This document shows positions 1 to 8,389 of a DNA stretch of 64,000 bases, in pieces. The notes under the pieces are model-generated. The model did no database searches. It saw only the letters and a program-made list of their open reading frames with translations, and was not told the DNA's origin. Source of the stretch: Ureibacillus chungkukjangi. Its GTDB lineage: Bacteria > Bacillota > Bacilli > Bacillales_A > Planococcaceae. Both the position numbers and the translations under genes were made by a program. The stretch lies in assembly GCF_003217295.1 (NCBI RefSeq), contig NZ_QJTJ01000005.1, positions 1 to 64,000 on the forward strand. The letters run 5' to 3'. Numbering within the stretch: position 1 is the stretch's first letter; each line of letters opens with the position of its first letter.

Positions 1-95
1 AACATTCGAATTCACGGAACACTAGGTTATTTATCGCCAGTGGAATTCAAGAACAGGTCCTTATAAAGATTGTCCAGTTTAGTGTTGACATTCCA
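1..95 (+). mobile_element. 3' end of an IS3-family element (transposase OrfB C-terminus and right end)
   Basis: Frame 1 reads NIRIHGTLGYLSPVEF and stops at 64-66. This matches the C-terminal end of IS3-family (IS150-like) OrfB integrases, where an N..R.H..LGYLSP.EF motif precedes the stop. The 25 bases after it, TGTCCAGTTTAGTGTTGACA and TTCCA (71-95), have the look of an IS3 right inverted repeat. The rest of the element lies outside the window, so intactness cannot be judged. It marks the left edge of the accessory region. Confidence 0.8.
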
Positions 96-387
96 ATGAG
101 AAACCATGTTGAGTTAGAGCCTAATACTGTAAGAAGAGAAGTAACTATATTGGAACTCACTTGATCTATACACTTTCGAAAATCTCTTCAACTAAATCAG
201 AAAATGGAAGTTATTATTTAATTATAGTGGCTTATCTTAAATAAAATAGCGCTTATTTTTAATAATTAAATTTTTTACTTCTATTAGTAAACTATTTTAT
301 CTTTTATTGATGTCTTTATTTTTGCCTATGAATGCCTCACATATTCTTCATAAACTATAGTAGTAAATATAGTAAGGAGGAATAAAT
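96..387. other. Non-coding stretch, no gene seen
   Basis: About 290 AT-rich bases between the IS3 end and the DUF1259 gene. No ORF with a ribosome binding site and no strong terminator hairpin was seen. AAGGAGG at 374-380 belongs to the next gene. Confidence 0.5.
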
Positions 388-771
388 ATGTCAACTTGTC
401 AAAATCTTGCGGATATTATCGGTGGTGAAGTTATTCAATCTACTCTTGTTTGTGTAGTGATGCGTCTTCGAGATATTGGAGCAACCATTTTAGGTCGTCG
501 CACTCTTTCTCCATTAGTACTACCATTTATGTTATCTTTTGAAAAAAATGGTCTTAACCTAGGAGAAACTGTGCTCCTTGAAAAAGAAGTTAATCCAATG
601 CTCGATGCTTTACAAAAAAGAGGGCTTAAAGTAACTGCATTCCATAACCACTGGTTGTTTGAAGAACCAAGGTTAATGTATATGCATTGGGAGAATGCTG
701 GAATGGATCCGGAAGAGTTCGCTAGAAGAAGTTTTGAGGCAGCAAAAGAAGCACGTCTTAGATTTGTTTGA
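388..771 (+). CDS. DUF1259-family protein, single-domain form
   Basis: 127 residues, starting at an ATG nine bases after AAGGAGG. The C-terminal half contains HNHWLFEEPRLMYMHW, the most recognisable block of the DUF1259 (LppY/LpqO-like) family, followed by an acidic helix (MDPEEFARRSFEAAKE). Mycobacterial LpqO-type members are longer secreted proteins; this short form covers one domain and has no signal peptide, so it should be cytoplasmic. The biochemical role is unknown. It lies just upstream of a broken heavy-metal ATPase, but a functional link is only a guess. Confidence 0.7.
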   Translation: MSTCQNLADIIGGEVIQSTLVCVVMRLRDIGATILGRRTLSPLVLPFMLSFEKNGLNLGETVLLEKEVNPMLDALQKRGLKVTAFHNHWLFEEPRLMYMHWENAGMDPEEFARRSFEAAKEARLRFV

Positions 772-864
772 CATTTAAAAGTAATATTCGACAATCGGGT
801 TCGATTTGTGGAGTACATAGATAGAATAATCAAACTTCTTTATTGTAAATAGTAATTCATTTTA

Positions 865-1082
865 GTACATTAAAACCTTAAAATCAAGTCGCAGAAAAAT
901 GATACAAAAATTAATATGGGCTTCAGGTTATAATATTATAGCCATTCGATTTGCTGTAGGTGTTCCTGTGCATAGATTGTTATTACTCCTGAAATTGGAG
1001 AGGCAATCATGTCACTAAGTACAATTATGGGTGTTGTATAAGCACAATTGTTTAAAGATCGATTAATTAGTGAAAGTAATTA
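865..1082 (+). pseudogene. Remnant of a heavy-metal (P1B-type) ATPase C-terminus
   Basis: The frame at 899 reads MIQKLIWASGYNIIAI, matching the KMIQNL.WA.GYN..AIP segment of the last membrane helices of CopB/CadA-type P-type ATPases. A second frame from about 993 reads EAIMSLSTIMGVV, a stop, then AQLFK, matching the family ending MSLSTIIVA.NAQLL. The two pieces are in different frames and contain a stop, and no ATPase core precedes them, so this is a decayed 3' fragment. It fits the nearby YdhK-type and multicopper oxidase genes as the remains of a metal-efflux gene. Confidence 0.7.
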
Positions 1083-1084
1083 AT

Positions 1085-1112
1085 TCGCCTACATACTTTA
1101 GGTGGATTTTTT
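1085..1112 (+). terminator. Probable terminator of the lost ATPase gene
   Basis: CGCCTA and TAGGTG arms (one G-T pair) around a seven-base loop, followed by TTTTTT. It lies directly after the end of the ATPase remnant. Confidence 0.5.
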
Positions 1113-1199
1113 ATTATTAAAGTATTATAAGAAGTATTAGAATTAAAGAATACACTATATAAAATGAAATGAATCTAAAAAGTTATTGAGGTGAGAGAG

Positions 1200-1565
1200 T
1201 TGTGTGTTAATAATGATTTTATTGAACAGTTTGCATATAAAATGTATGAGGAAATAAATAAAAGTTCATTGTTTAGAGTCGTTCGAGTAGAAGGAATAGA
1301 GGGGACATATTTAAATTCTGAAAGTTCAAAGAAACAATGGGATAGTAAGAATCTTATTACAAAGCTCGTGCTCAAAGATAAAAATAATAACTCTTTTGTT
1401 GTAAACCCAGATTCTATTGGTTTAAAATTTGCCACTGGAGAAATTAGTTATAAAGAATATAAAAGAATGCAAAAACTGGACGATTTTAAATGGATAAGTT
1501 TTTCGCTTTTAGGAATTAGTTTTTTATGTCTAATGATTTATTTTCTATTAAAATTTTTTAACTAA
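1200..1565 (+). CDS. Hypothetical protein with a C-terminal membrane anchor
   Basis: About 121 residues. The frame is open from GTG 1191, but GAGGTG at 1189-1194 is better placed to serve TTG 1200, and GTG 1191 overlaps that ribosome binding site. The N-terminal ~95 residues are polar. Residues after about 95 (ISFSLLGISFLCLMIYFLLKFF) form one membrane helix running to the end, as in tail-anchored proteins. No family is recognised. It has its own terminator downstream, so it is probably a single-gene unit. Confidence 0.55.
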   Translation: MCVNNDFIEQFAYKMYEEINKSSLFRVVRVEGIEGTYLNSESSKKQWDSKNLITKLVLKDKNNNSFVVNPDSIGLKFATGEISYKEYKRMQKLDDFKWISFSLLGISFLCLMIYFLLKFFN

Positions 1566-1598
1566 GAATAGCTATGAATAACTTAGATTTAGATAAAA

Positions 1599-1637
1599 AA
1601 CAAAGCTAATCTACAATTTGATTAACTTTGTTTTTAA
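1599..1637 (+). terminator. Rho-independent terminator
   Basis: Imperfect inverted repeat AAACAAAGCTAATC / GATTAACTTTGTTT followed by TTTTT, downstream of the tail-anchored hypothetical gene. Confidence 0.6.
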
Positions 1638-1759
1638 TTTGTCATTTCAACTAAAGTAATCATTAAAAAAGTTTTTCTGCATAATTTTTGCAAATTTAAA
1701 GTTTATACTACGAGAAGTAGGATAAATTAAAATGAAGAAAATTTTAGGAGGACTATATA

Positions 1760-2392
1760 ATGACAAGTAAAATTATGATAAGTATTATTTCATTGACTGC
1801 AGCTTTAGTGCTTTCCGCATGCTCAGGAGATAATAATGAAGAGGCAAATCAAAATGAAACAGCTCAAAAAGAAACAAATGAAATGTCCGGGCATGACATG
1901 GAGGGAATGGAAGAGACTGATGAATCTGAAGGAATGGAGGACATGGATCATTCCTCAATGAATCACTCAGGAGATGGTGAAATTCCAGAAGGATTAGAAG
2001 AATCAGCTGCTCCTGCATTTCCTGTTGGTAGTAAAGCGACAATTCAAGCAGATCATATGGAAGGCATGAATGGTGCTGAAGCTACAATCGTAGGCGCTTA
2101 TGATACTACTGTTTATACTGTTTCCTACACTCCTACAAATGGTGGAGAGCCAGTAACAAATCATAAGTGGGTAATCCATGAAGAGTTAGAAGGAGCAGGA
2201 GATGAACCATTTAAACAAGGTGATGAAGTAACGATTAATGCAGATCACATGGAAGGGATGCAAGGAGCTACAGCAACAATTGATACTGCAGAAGAAACAA
2301 CAGTCTATATAGTAGATTATACTTCTACAACAGGCGTTGAAGTAACAAATCATAAGTGGTTAACAGAAAGTGAACTTTCTGCTACTGAATAA
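1760..2392 (+). CDS. ydhK: YdhK-family lipoprotein, Met/His-rich with two DUF1541 repeats
   Basis: 210 residues with an ATG after AGGAGG. The signal peptide ends in the lipobox LSAC (lipidated Cys21), so the protein should be anchored on the outer face of the membrane. Residues ~40-72 are rich in Met, His and acidic residues (HDMEGME, HSSMNHSG), typical of extracytoplasmic copper-binding tails. Two DUF1541 repeats follow (about 90-142 and 154-206), each with ADHMEGM near its start and TNHKW near its end. The family is found in B. subtilis as YdhK. Metal handling is inferred from composition and from the neighbouring ATPase remnant and multicopper oxidase. Confidence 0.85.
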   Translation: MTSKIMISIISLTAALVLSACSGDNNEEANQNETAQKETNEMSGHDMEGMEETDESEGMEDMDHSSMNHSGDGEIPEGLEESAAPAFPVGSKATIQADHMEGMNGAEATIVGAYDTTVYTVSYTPTNGGEPVTNHKWVIHEELEGAGDEPFKQGDEVTINADHMEGMQGATATIDTAEETTVYIVDYTSTTGVEVTNHKWLTESELSATE

Positions 2393-2400
2393 TTGTAATT

Positions 2401-2432
2401 AAAGTACACCTTGAACTTTCAAGGTGTACTTT
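2401..2432. terminator. Strong terminator between convergent genes
   Basis: Near-perfect inverted repeat AAAGTACACCTTGAA / TTCAAGGTGTACTTT with A and T tracts on the two sides. It can serve ydhK on the plus strand and the SpoIIP-like gene that ends at 2447 on the minus strand. Confidence 0.85.
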
Positions 2433-2446
2433 ATAATTTTAGGGTG

Positions 2447-3343
2447 TTAATTAACATTTTCTGTTGGGAGTGTTTCTTGAAGAATAGTTGAAATGGCTTT
2501 TGAAAGAACTGATAGAGTGCGATTGATTTCCTCTTCAGTATTATCAATGCCACCTAGCTCAATCAATACCATATTTTCTGCGAGATCTTGATTATAGACG
2601 CCATCAACATGATCTCCTTTTTTACTAATTACACCACGCGAAATACCAGGGATCAATTCATTTAATTGCGTTGACATCTTTTGAGCATAAGATTTATTCG
2701 CAAGGTAATTTGAATGTTCTTCGCCGACAACAAAGTATAGTTTTCCATAAGTCTCATTCTGGTAATTAAGGGTTGTAATTTCCCGGTTTGCAGAGTCCCT
2801 GTGCAAGTCTATTATTATGTCATATTTTTTGTTATTAATCTGAGATTCTAAGGCAGGTCTAACTATATTGTAAGCCTCAGAAAACTTTCGATTAGTTTTT
2901 GCCATTTCATCCATTGTATTGAATTCCAAAAAATCTGCAGTTATTGAATTAAGTGTAAAGTAATTTTTAATTGTCTCGTTAAATGACATAATATTAGATG
3001 TGGAATCATAAACAGCTGTTTTCCCATCTTTACTTTTAACTATCGGTTTAAAGGCTTCGTGTGAGTGAGTAAACAGTATTAATGCATTCCTTGGTACTAT
3101 TTCTTTAGTATTATCTAAGGGGGTATCGCGGGTATCACTGTTAGTAGAATATACAAGCTGGTTACTTTCTATTTTTTCAGCAATAGCTAAGTCCTCTTGT
3201 TGTGTTGTGGGTACTAGTTCTTGTTCAGTACTTGTATTTGTACTTGCAAGGAGTGTAGCATTACTATCCAAAGTTGCAACAACTATTGGAGATATAAATA
3301 ATAGTAATATAAATCCAAAGAATATTAGTATCCTATTTTGCAC
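2447..3343 (-). CDS. SpoIIP-family amidase, accessory copy 1
   Basis: 298 residues from a GTG start behind GAGGTG. A hydrophobic N-terminus (residues ~4-24) is a signal anchor, followed by a polar linker. The C-terminal domain carries SpoIIP motifs: THSHEAF (H93, E96), DLHRDS (H181) and LIELGGIDNTEEE (E262). In SpoIIP, residues in these positions bind the metal and cleave peptidoglycan stem peptides and glycans during engulfment. No spoIID or gpr-like neighbour is present, so this is not the housekeeping copy. It is transcribed away from a second paralogue at 3740. The first His of the usual HTH triplet is Phe here. Confidence 0.8.
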   Translation of the reverse strand: MQNRILIFFGFILLLFISPIVVATLDSNATLLASTNTSTEQELVPTTQQEDLAIAEKIESNQLVYSTNSDTRDTPLDNTKEIVPRNALILFTHSHEAFKPIVKSKDGKTAVYDSTSNIMSFNETIKNYFTLNSITADFLEFNTMDEMAKTNRKFSEAYNIVRPALESQINNKKYDIIIDLHRDSANREITTLNYQNETYGKLYFVVGEEHSNYLANKSYAQKMSTQLNELIPGISRGVISKKGDHVDGVYNQDLAENMVLIELGGIDNTEEEINRTLSVLSKAISTILQETLPTENVN

Positions 3344-3739
3344 ATCTTTTCACCTCACAACACTATATGTCAGAGGTGAAATTATTATTTAATAAAAAAA
3401 TTAAAGTTTTAATATGAAATTTTAACTTTTAAATTTTATAAGGGGTTAGTTTTAGCCATGTTTTTTTAATAGCAAATAAAAGAGAACAATATATCAATCT
3501 TATTAATAAGGTAAGTCAATGAATTTATGAAAATGAGTTGGTGCTATGATGAAAATTTTAGGTCCAGCTGGGATGTTTTCGATTTTTGAGAAACGAAATT
3601 TAGGCTATAATAAGTAGTTAACAAAAAATAAATTTGTAATTGTTCGTACTTTTATAAATTTTTTACTACAAAAATAAGTTTTTATTATTCGCATTGGATA
3701 CAAACGAAATGAGAGTCAGGAAAGGATAGAAGTAACTGA
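3344..3739. other. Shared upstream region of two divergent SpoIIP-like genes
   Basis: About 396 AT-rich bases. It contains a 23-codon ORF beginning at ATG 3547 (MMKILGPAGMFSIFEKRNLG) without a clear ribosome binding site. This may be chance or a gene remnant. No strong hairpin is present. Confidence 0.4.
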
Positions 3740-4789
3740 ATGTCTCCAAGATTAAAACAGAATAAAAAGGCTAGTCCCAAAAAAAGAACTTTACTAGTAC
3801 TTCTTTTAAATTTTGCATTAATATTATTTTTCCTTTGGTTTCTGAGTTTCCTATGGTTTATGTTTTTTAATGAACCTAATAAAAATGAAAACAGTGAAAC
3901 TTTTGATAAAACTACTTTACCTGCTAAAAGAAATGTAGGCGATGGTTCGAGTAATTCAAAGAAACCTAATGATACATTTGGTGAAAATACAGAAATAGAA
4001 AAAGAAAATAACTTAGGTCCACCAGAGCGTGATGAATATCAACCTTCAATGAAGTCTCTTTTTGAGAAAAGAGAACTTAAATTTGAAAACATAGAAGCTA
4101 TTTTCGAAAATATGAAATCACCCAAAAGACCTGAAATGCATTCTACTTTTGGAAAAGATGTAGTTTTCGTCTATCATACCCATAGTAGAGAATCTTTTTT
4201 GCCCTATCTTAAAAATACATTTAGACCAGAAGAAGCTTATCATTCAGTAGTAAACATTACTTTAGTTGGGAAAATGCTTGCTAGAGCTTTAGAAAGTAAT
4301 GGTGTAGGGACAAAAGTTGATACATCAGATATAGTACAACTATTAGAGACAAATAATTTAGATTATGTTAGTTCATATGATTTATCAGGAGAAATAGTAA
4401 GTGCTGCACAAAGCGAAAATAAGGATTTGGCCTATTTTATTGATGTACATCGTGACTCTTTAAGAAAAGAAAATACTTCAATTGAAATAAACGGTTTAAA
4501 GTATGCTAGGTTACTTTTTGTGGTGGGTACTGGACATCCAGATTATGAGAAGAATCTTGCGTTTGCAAATGAATTACAAACAATGTTAGATACTTTATAT
4601 CCAGGACTATCGAAAGGAATTTTACAAAAAAGTAGTAGTCAAGGAAATGGGGTCTATAATCAAGATCTTTCGCCAAATTCCATTATATTAGAAATTGGCG
4701 GTGTAGATAATACAGTTGAAGAACTTAACCGTTCTACTGAAGCTTTTGCTGAAGTGTTAAGTGAATTCTATTGGCATGGCGAAGAGTAA
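3740..4789 (+). CDS. SpoIIP-family amidase, accessory copy 2
   Basis: 349 residues. The order is: basic N-terminus, one membrane helix (about 17-43), a long charged linker (about 44-135), then the SpoIIP domain. Catalytic-type motifs are YHTHSRESF (H146, H148, E151), FIDVHRDS (H237) and ILEIGGVDNTVEELNR (E318), and the GVYNQDL block is shared with copy 1. The protein should be membrane-anchored with its amidase domain outside, or in the intermembrane space during sporulation. The domains of the two copies align along their length, suggesting an old duplication or paired acquisition. AAAGGA lies 14 bases upstream of the ATG, a rather long spacing. Confidence 0.82.
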   Translation: MSPRLKQNKKASPKKRTLLVLLLNFALILFFLWFLSFLWFMFFNEPNKNENSETFDKTTLPAKRNVGDGSSNSKKPNDTFGENTEIEKENNLGPPERDEYQPSMKSLFEKRELKFENIEAIFENMKSPKRPEMHSTFGKDVVFVYHTHSRESFLPYLKNTFRPEEAYHSVVNITLVGKMLARALESNGVGTKVDTSDIVQLLETNNLDYVSSYDLSGEIVSAAQSENKDLAYFIDVHRDSLRKENTSIEINGLKYARLLFVVGTGHPDYEKNLAFANELQTMLDTLYPGLSKGILQKSSSQGNGVYNQDLSPNSIILEIGGVDNTVEELNRSTEAFAEVLSEFYWHGEE

Positions 4790-4824
4790 TGGAAGGCCAA
4801 AATTTTTGCAAATATTAATTTTTG

Positions 4825-4856
4825 AAAGATGTCCGAAAAAGATGGGCATCTTTTTT
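4825..4856 (+). terminator. Rho-independent terminator
   Basis: AAAGATGTCC / GGGCATCTTT stem followed by a T run, just after the second SpoIIP-like gene. Confidence 0.75.
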
Positions 4857-4960
4857 TATAAGCTCTTTTAAAAGTAAATGTTGATAGGGATACCTGTTTA
4901 TTAAACTAAGGGCTACAGTTTAAATAATTTTGGATTTTTCAAAGTAAGAACCGAATTATT

Positions 4961-4996
4961 AAAACCATCTACTAAATTCTGAATAATAGATGGTTT
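4961..4996 (-). terminator. Terminator for the SRPBCC pseudogene
   Basis: AAAACCATCTA and TAGATGGTTTT arms separated by about 14 bases, next to the 3' end of the minus-strand gene at 5010. Confidence 0.6.
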
Positions 4997-5009
4997 TGTG
5001 CAGTTTAAT

Positions 5010-5535
5010 TTATTTCACAAGTTGGCAACATAAACTGCCTTTACCTTTTTCAAGAGCAGACTTTAAGCTACTTAAAACACCTGACCATGCCATTTGATGC
5101 CATTCAAATGCTTCTTTCCAAATATCATCTTCTTTGAATCCTGTATGTTCAATAGTAACTTTAGTAGTGTTGGTATCAACTGGTTCAAAACTAACATTTA
5201 CAGTAGTTAATTCATTTTCATTATTCATTATAGATTCAAATTGATCTGGGCCTTTCCAAGTAAATCGTAATTCATTCTCGTCAACAAGTTTAACAATCTT
5301 GCAACCTTTGGTATTCATTCCAGTTTTATTCCCAGGAATAAAAATAAAGTTCATAAGCCCAACCTTCTATAGCTTCTACGACTGTTTCAGGTGGGAACCA
5401 TTCTGAAACCCGTTCAGATATTGTCCAAGCGAACCAAACTAAATGCAAAGGGGCGTTAATTGTAACTTCATTACTAATGGTTCTATCATTTGTAGTGGTT
5501 CTTAAAACAAATCCTCCTTTTGTAAATAATTTCAT
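5010..5535 (-). pseudogene. SRPBCC / AHSA1-like domain gene broken by a single-base frameshift
   Basis: Two overlapping reading frames make one family member. Frame one (5535 to 5326) gives EVTINAPLHLVWFAWTISER, a typical AHSA1-like N-terminus, and ends WAYELYFYSWE. Frame two resumes at IPGNKTGMNTKGCKIVKL and ends with the helix FEWHQMAWSGVLSSLKSAL. Removing one base from the five-A run at about 5340-5344 (plus strand) joins them as YELYFIPGNK. The intact product would be about 170 residues, a START-like lipid or ligand-binding fold. The frameshift could be genuine decay or a homopolymer sequencing error. Confidence 0.8.
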
Positions 5536-5822
5536 TTGTAGAATAGCATTAATAGTAAGTTGAATAAAGAATTTTCTGATTTATCTATCGAAAAAGACTG
5601 TGAAGGTTAGTACTTAAAGTAACTGGTAATGTTAGTTGAATAAGTATTAAGGAAACCCAGTTTATTAGGGTTTCTTCTTGCTTTCTCGCCTTTATTAATA
5701 TTAACGTTTAACAGAGTCTTTATTTAATTTTACGATAAAAAGCCATGGTGCTTTAAAAATGCATATTTTTTTCATATTTATTTGTTACATTACAAGTGTG
5801 ATATATATAAGGGGGAGATAAT

Positions 5823-7316
5823 ATGAATTCAAAAGTTTTATTTACTTCATTATTACTTGGTATTGTAATCATTGGGGGATGTAGTGGAAATAATTTTGAA
5901 TCCAATGGAAATGCGTCTATGGATCATTCGAATATGTCAGAAGAAGAAATGATGGATATGGAAGGAATGGAAATGGAGGGCGATCCAGAACCTGTTGAAT
6001 TAAAAAATTCTACAGGAGAGAACGAACTTGTACTCCCACCATTACTTGAGCCTGAAAATGAAAAAGGAATTGTTTATAATATTACAGCTCAAAAAGGAAC
6101 AACTGAAATCTTTGATGGTGTTCAAACTGCCACATATGGATACAATGGTTCTTTTTTAGGTCCAGTCATTCGACTAACTGAAGGTGATACAATAAAACTT
6201 CGCACAAACAATGCTTTGTCAGAAGCAACGACATTCCACTGGCATGGTTTAGATGTACAAGGAGCAGGAGATGGAGGACCTCATCAATTGTTACAACCAG
6301 GGGAAACTAAAGAGGTAGAGTTTACAGTAAATCAACAAGCCTCTACATTATGGTTCCACCCACATCCGGAGGGTGCTACAGCTGAGCAAGTGTACAATGG
6401 GTTAGCGGGGTTAATTTATGTGGAAGATGAAAATTCTAAAAATCTAGCTTTACCAAATGAATATGGAGTAAATGACTTTCCGTTAGTATTCCAAGACAGA
6501 GAATTTTCTAATGATAAACAATTAGATTACCAAGCTGTTTTAAATGAAGATGGGACTCTGGGTGATACGTTATTAATTAACGGAACACTTAATCCAAAAC
6601 TGACAGTTAGAAAAGAAAAAATCCGACTACGCTTATTAAATGGATCTAATGCCAGAGAATATACATTTAAGTTAAATACAGGTGATAAGTTCCAACAAAT
6701 TGGAACAGACGGTGGCCTATTAAATAAACCAACGAAACTTACTGAAATAATTTTAACAACTGGAGAACGAGCTGAGATTGTTGTTGATTTTTCAAAGTAC
6801 AAACCATCAGAAGATATTGCAATAATCAATGAAAATGGTGCAGTTTTGTTACCCTTTAAAATAGATGAACAAAAGTCAAATTCGGTTGATCTACCAGAAA
6901 CATTAAATAATTATGCAGTTACTGAAGAAGAGCGTAATTTACCTGTTACGAAAAAAATTGAACTTTTCGGAATGGGAGATATGGTAACTATTAACGGTAA
7001 AAAATTTGATATGAACCGAATTGACTTTACCCAACAACAAGGTGAAACAGAGATTTGGGAACTCTATAATAAACCAGATATGATGGGGGGAATGACGCAT
7101 CCATTTCACATTCATGGAACTCAATTTAAAATTGTCTCAATTGATGGAAAAGAACCACCTGCAAGTCTCCAAGGGTGGAAAGATACTGTTGCCATTCAAC
7201 CGAAGCAAACAATTAAACTAGCTGTGAAATTCAATAATAAAGGAGTATATATGTTCCACTGTCATATACTTGAACACGAAGAAAACGGGATGATGGGACA
7301 AGTTGAAGTGAAGTAG
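5823..7316 (+). CDS. Multicopper oxidase, lipoprotein form
   Basis: 497 residues, starting after GGGGGAG. The lipobox IIGGC (Cys20) predicts lipidation outside the membrane, followed by a Met/His-rich stretch (33-52) resembling that of YdhK. The copper motifs are complete: HWHG (H139, H141), WFHPH (H179, H181), HPFHIH (H426, H429, H431) and HCHILEHEENGM (H479, C480, H481, H485, M490), giving the trinuclear centre and a type 1 site with axial Met. Such enzymes oxidise Cu(I), Mn(II), Fe(II) or phenols using O2. Cuprous oxidase activity in copper tolerance is the most likely role given the context, but the substrate cannot be read from sequence. Confidence 0.88.
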   Translation: MNSKVLFTSLLLGIVIIGGCSGNNFESNGNASMDHSNMSEEEMMDMEGMEMEGDPEPVELKNSTGENELVLPPLLEPENEKGIVYNITAQKGTTEIFDGVQTATYGYNGSFLGPVIRLTEGDTIKLRTNNALSEATTFHWHGLDVQGAGDGGPHQLLQPGETKEVEFTVNQQASTLWFHPHPEGATAEQVYNGLAGLIYVEDENSKNLALPNEYGVNDFPLVFQDREFSNDKQLDYQAVLNEDGTLGDTLLINGTLNPKLTVRKEKIRLRLLNGSNAREYTFKLNTGDKFQQIGTDGGLLNKPTKLTEIILTTGERAEIVVDFSKYKPSEDIAIINENGAVLLPFKIDEQKSNSVDLPETLNNYAVTEEERNLPVTKKIELFGMGDMVTINGKKFDMNRIDFTQQQGETEIWELYNKPDMMGGMTHPFHIHGTQFKIVSIDGKEPPASLQGWKDTVAIQPKQTIKLAVKFNNKGVYMFHCHILEHEENGMMGQVEVK

Positions 7317-7497
7317 AGATAATTTATAAAGCATCTTAAAGATAAATTATGTTTTTTGTAGTTATATTAATATTTTCAATTACTAGCTGAAATTGTTTTG
7401 AACAAAATGAAAGAGGTTAGAAGTAGTTATAAAAAAGCAAACCACTAATTACTTAATAAACCTCTATAGAGTCATATTATCATGTATCTTAATAAAT

Positions 7498-7815
7498 ATG
7501 GGGGAGTTAGATTATATTGTAAGTTTACTTGGTAACGAGAGTGAAACAAGAAAAGAATATATACTTAATAATTTCTATATTCCAATAAATTTAATTGAAT
7601 TTAAAATAGAAGAGAGAGATATCAAAAGTGCTTTTGAAATTGCAAGAGTCGATTTATTAATATTATTAATTCGATTGAGGAAATTGATATCAAAGTATTA
7701 AATAAAGATTCTTTGATATTCACGTTTAAAATATTGAAGATGGAATGAAAGTGGTATGTCGAATTTATTCAAATATTGAACAAAGAGATAAATTGCATAT
7801 AATATCTAATTAAAT
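7498..7815 (+). pseudogene. Decayed ORF cluster, possibly a nucleotidyltransferase-like relic
   Basis: A 67-codon ORF (7498-7701) has no ribosome binding site. Another frame continues the coding look: INSIEEIDIKVLNKDSLIFT, and after a further frame change MKVVCRIYSNIEQRDKLH. The pieces resemble the C-terminal half of small MNT-type nucleotidyltransferases, but the match is loose. At least two frame changes would be needed, so the region is at best a remnant. Confidence 0.25.
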
Positions 7816-7864
7816 TAGTAATAGTAAAAATGCTAATTAGGATTCTAGGAAATTAAAGATTAGA

Positions 7865-7896
7865 ACAGCTTGTGGATACAAATATCTACAAGCTGT
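7865..7896. terminator. Rho-independent terminator
   Basis: ACAGCTTGTGGATA / TATCTACAAGCTGT inverted repeat (one mismatch) with a T run on the plus side. It lies four bases from the stop of the minus-strand XRE gene and may insulate both directions. Confidence 0.7.
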
Positions 7897-7899
7897 TTT

Positions 7900-8253
7900 T
7901 TATTTCACTTTATAAGTACTAAAAATTTCATTTGCAATTTTTATAATCATTGTAATTTCTTCTTCGTTTTTATTTTCAATAAGATTTAATAAAAGAGTTA
8001 TTAATTCTTTTCTCTTAAAAAATTGATCATTAAGGTTTAAATTTTCGAAATTAAAGATGTTTGCGGGAACTTCATCAAGACCTGTTATTATTTTTTCTAA
8101 TGTTTGTAGAGTGATATTTCTATCTCCTCTTTCAACATTTGCTATATATGGTGTTTGTAGACCACATTTTTCAGCAAGTTCATCTTGTGTCATTTTTTTT
8201 GATTTTCTAATCTCTTTTATATTCAACCCTACTAATTTAACTAAATTATCCAC
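7900..8253 (-). CDS. XRE-family transcriptional regulator
   Basis: 117 residues from a GTG start preceded by GAGGTG. Residues ~8-62 form a Cro/C1-type helix-turn-helix (LNIKEIRKSKKMTQDELAEK, then the recognition-helix segment GLQTPYIANVERGDRNITL). The remaining ~50 residues are a charged helical tail, probably for dimerisation. It is transcribed divergently from the DGQHR/DndB-like gene across a 136-base spacer with an inverted repeat overlapping its own translation start. This arrangement suggests autoregulation and control of the neighbour. Confidence 0.8.
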   Translation of the reverse strand: MDNLVKLVGLNIKEIRKSKKMTQDELAEKCGLQTPYIANVERGDRNITLQTLEKIITGLDEVPANIFNFENLNLNDQFFKRKELITLLLNLIENKNEEEITMIIKIANEIFSTYKVK

Positions 8254-8259
8254 ATAATC

Positions 8260-8284
8260 ACCTCACTTTAAGATTATGTGAGGT
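8260..8284. promoter_or_regulatory. Candidate operator between the XRE gene and the DndB-like gene
   Basis: Seven-base perfect inverted repeat ACCTCAC (8260-8266) / GTGAGGT (8278-8284) with an 11-base spacer. The left arm overlaps the ribosome binding site of the XRE gene, so part of the symmetry could be coincidental. GATTA..TAATC flanks extend the partial symmetry. It is proposed as a repressor site on position and symmetry alone. Confidence 0.35.
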
Positions 8285-8389
8285 AATCAAATGATTACAG
8301 ATACATATATGATAACTTTTATTGAAAATTTAACTTATAAGTTATATAATTTCAAAGTGTCAAATTTTTAATAAGGAGAAATTATTTAT

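Noticed and set aside
435-833. 132-codon minus-strand ORF across the DUF1259 gene
   Set aside because: It is antisense to a gene with a strong ribosome binding site and family match.
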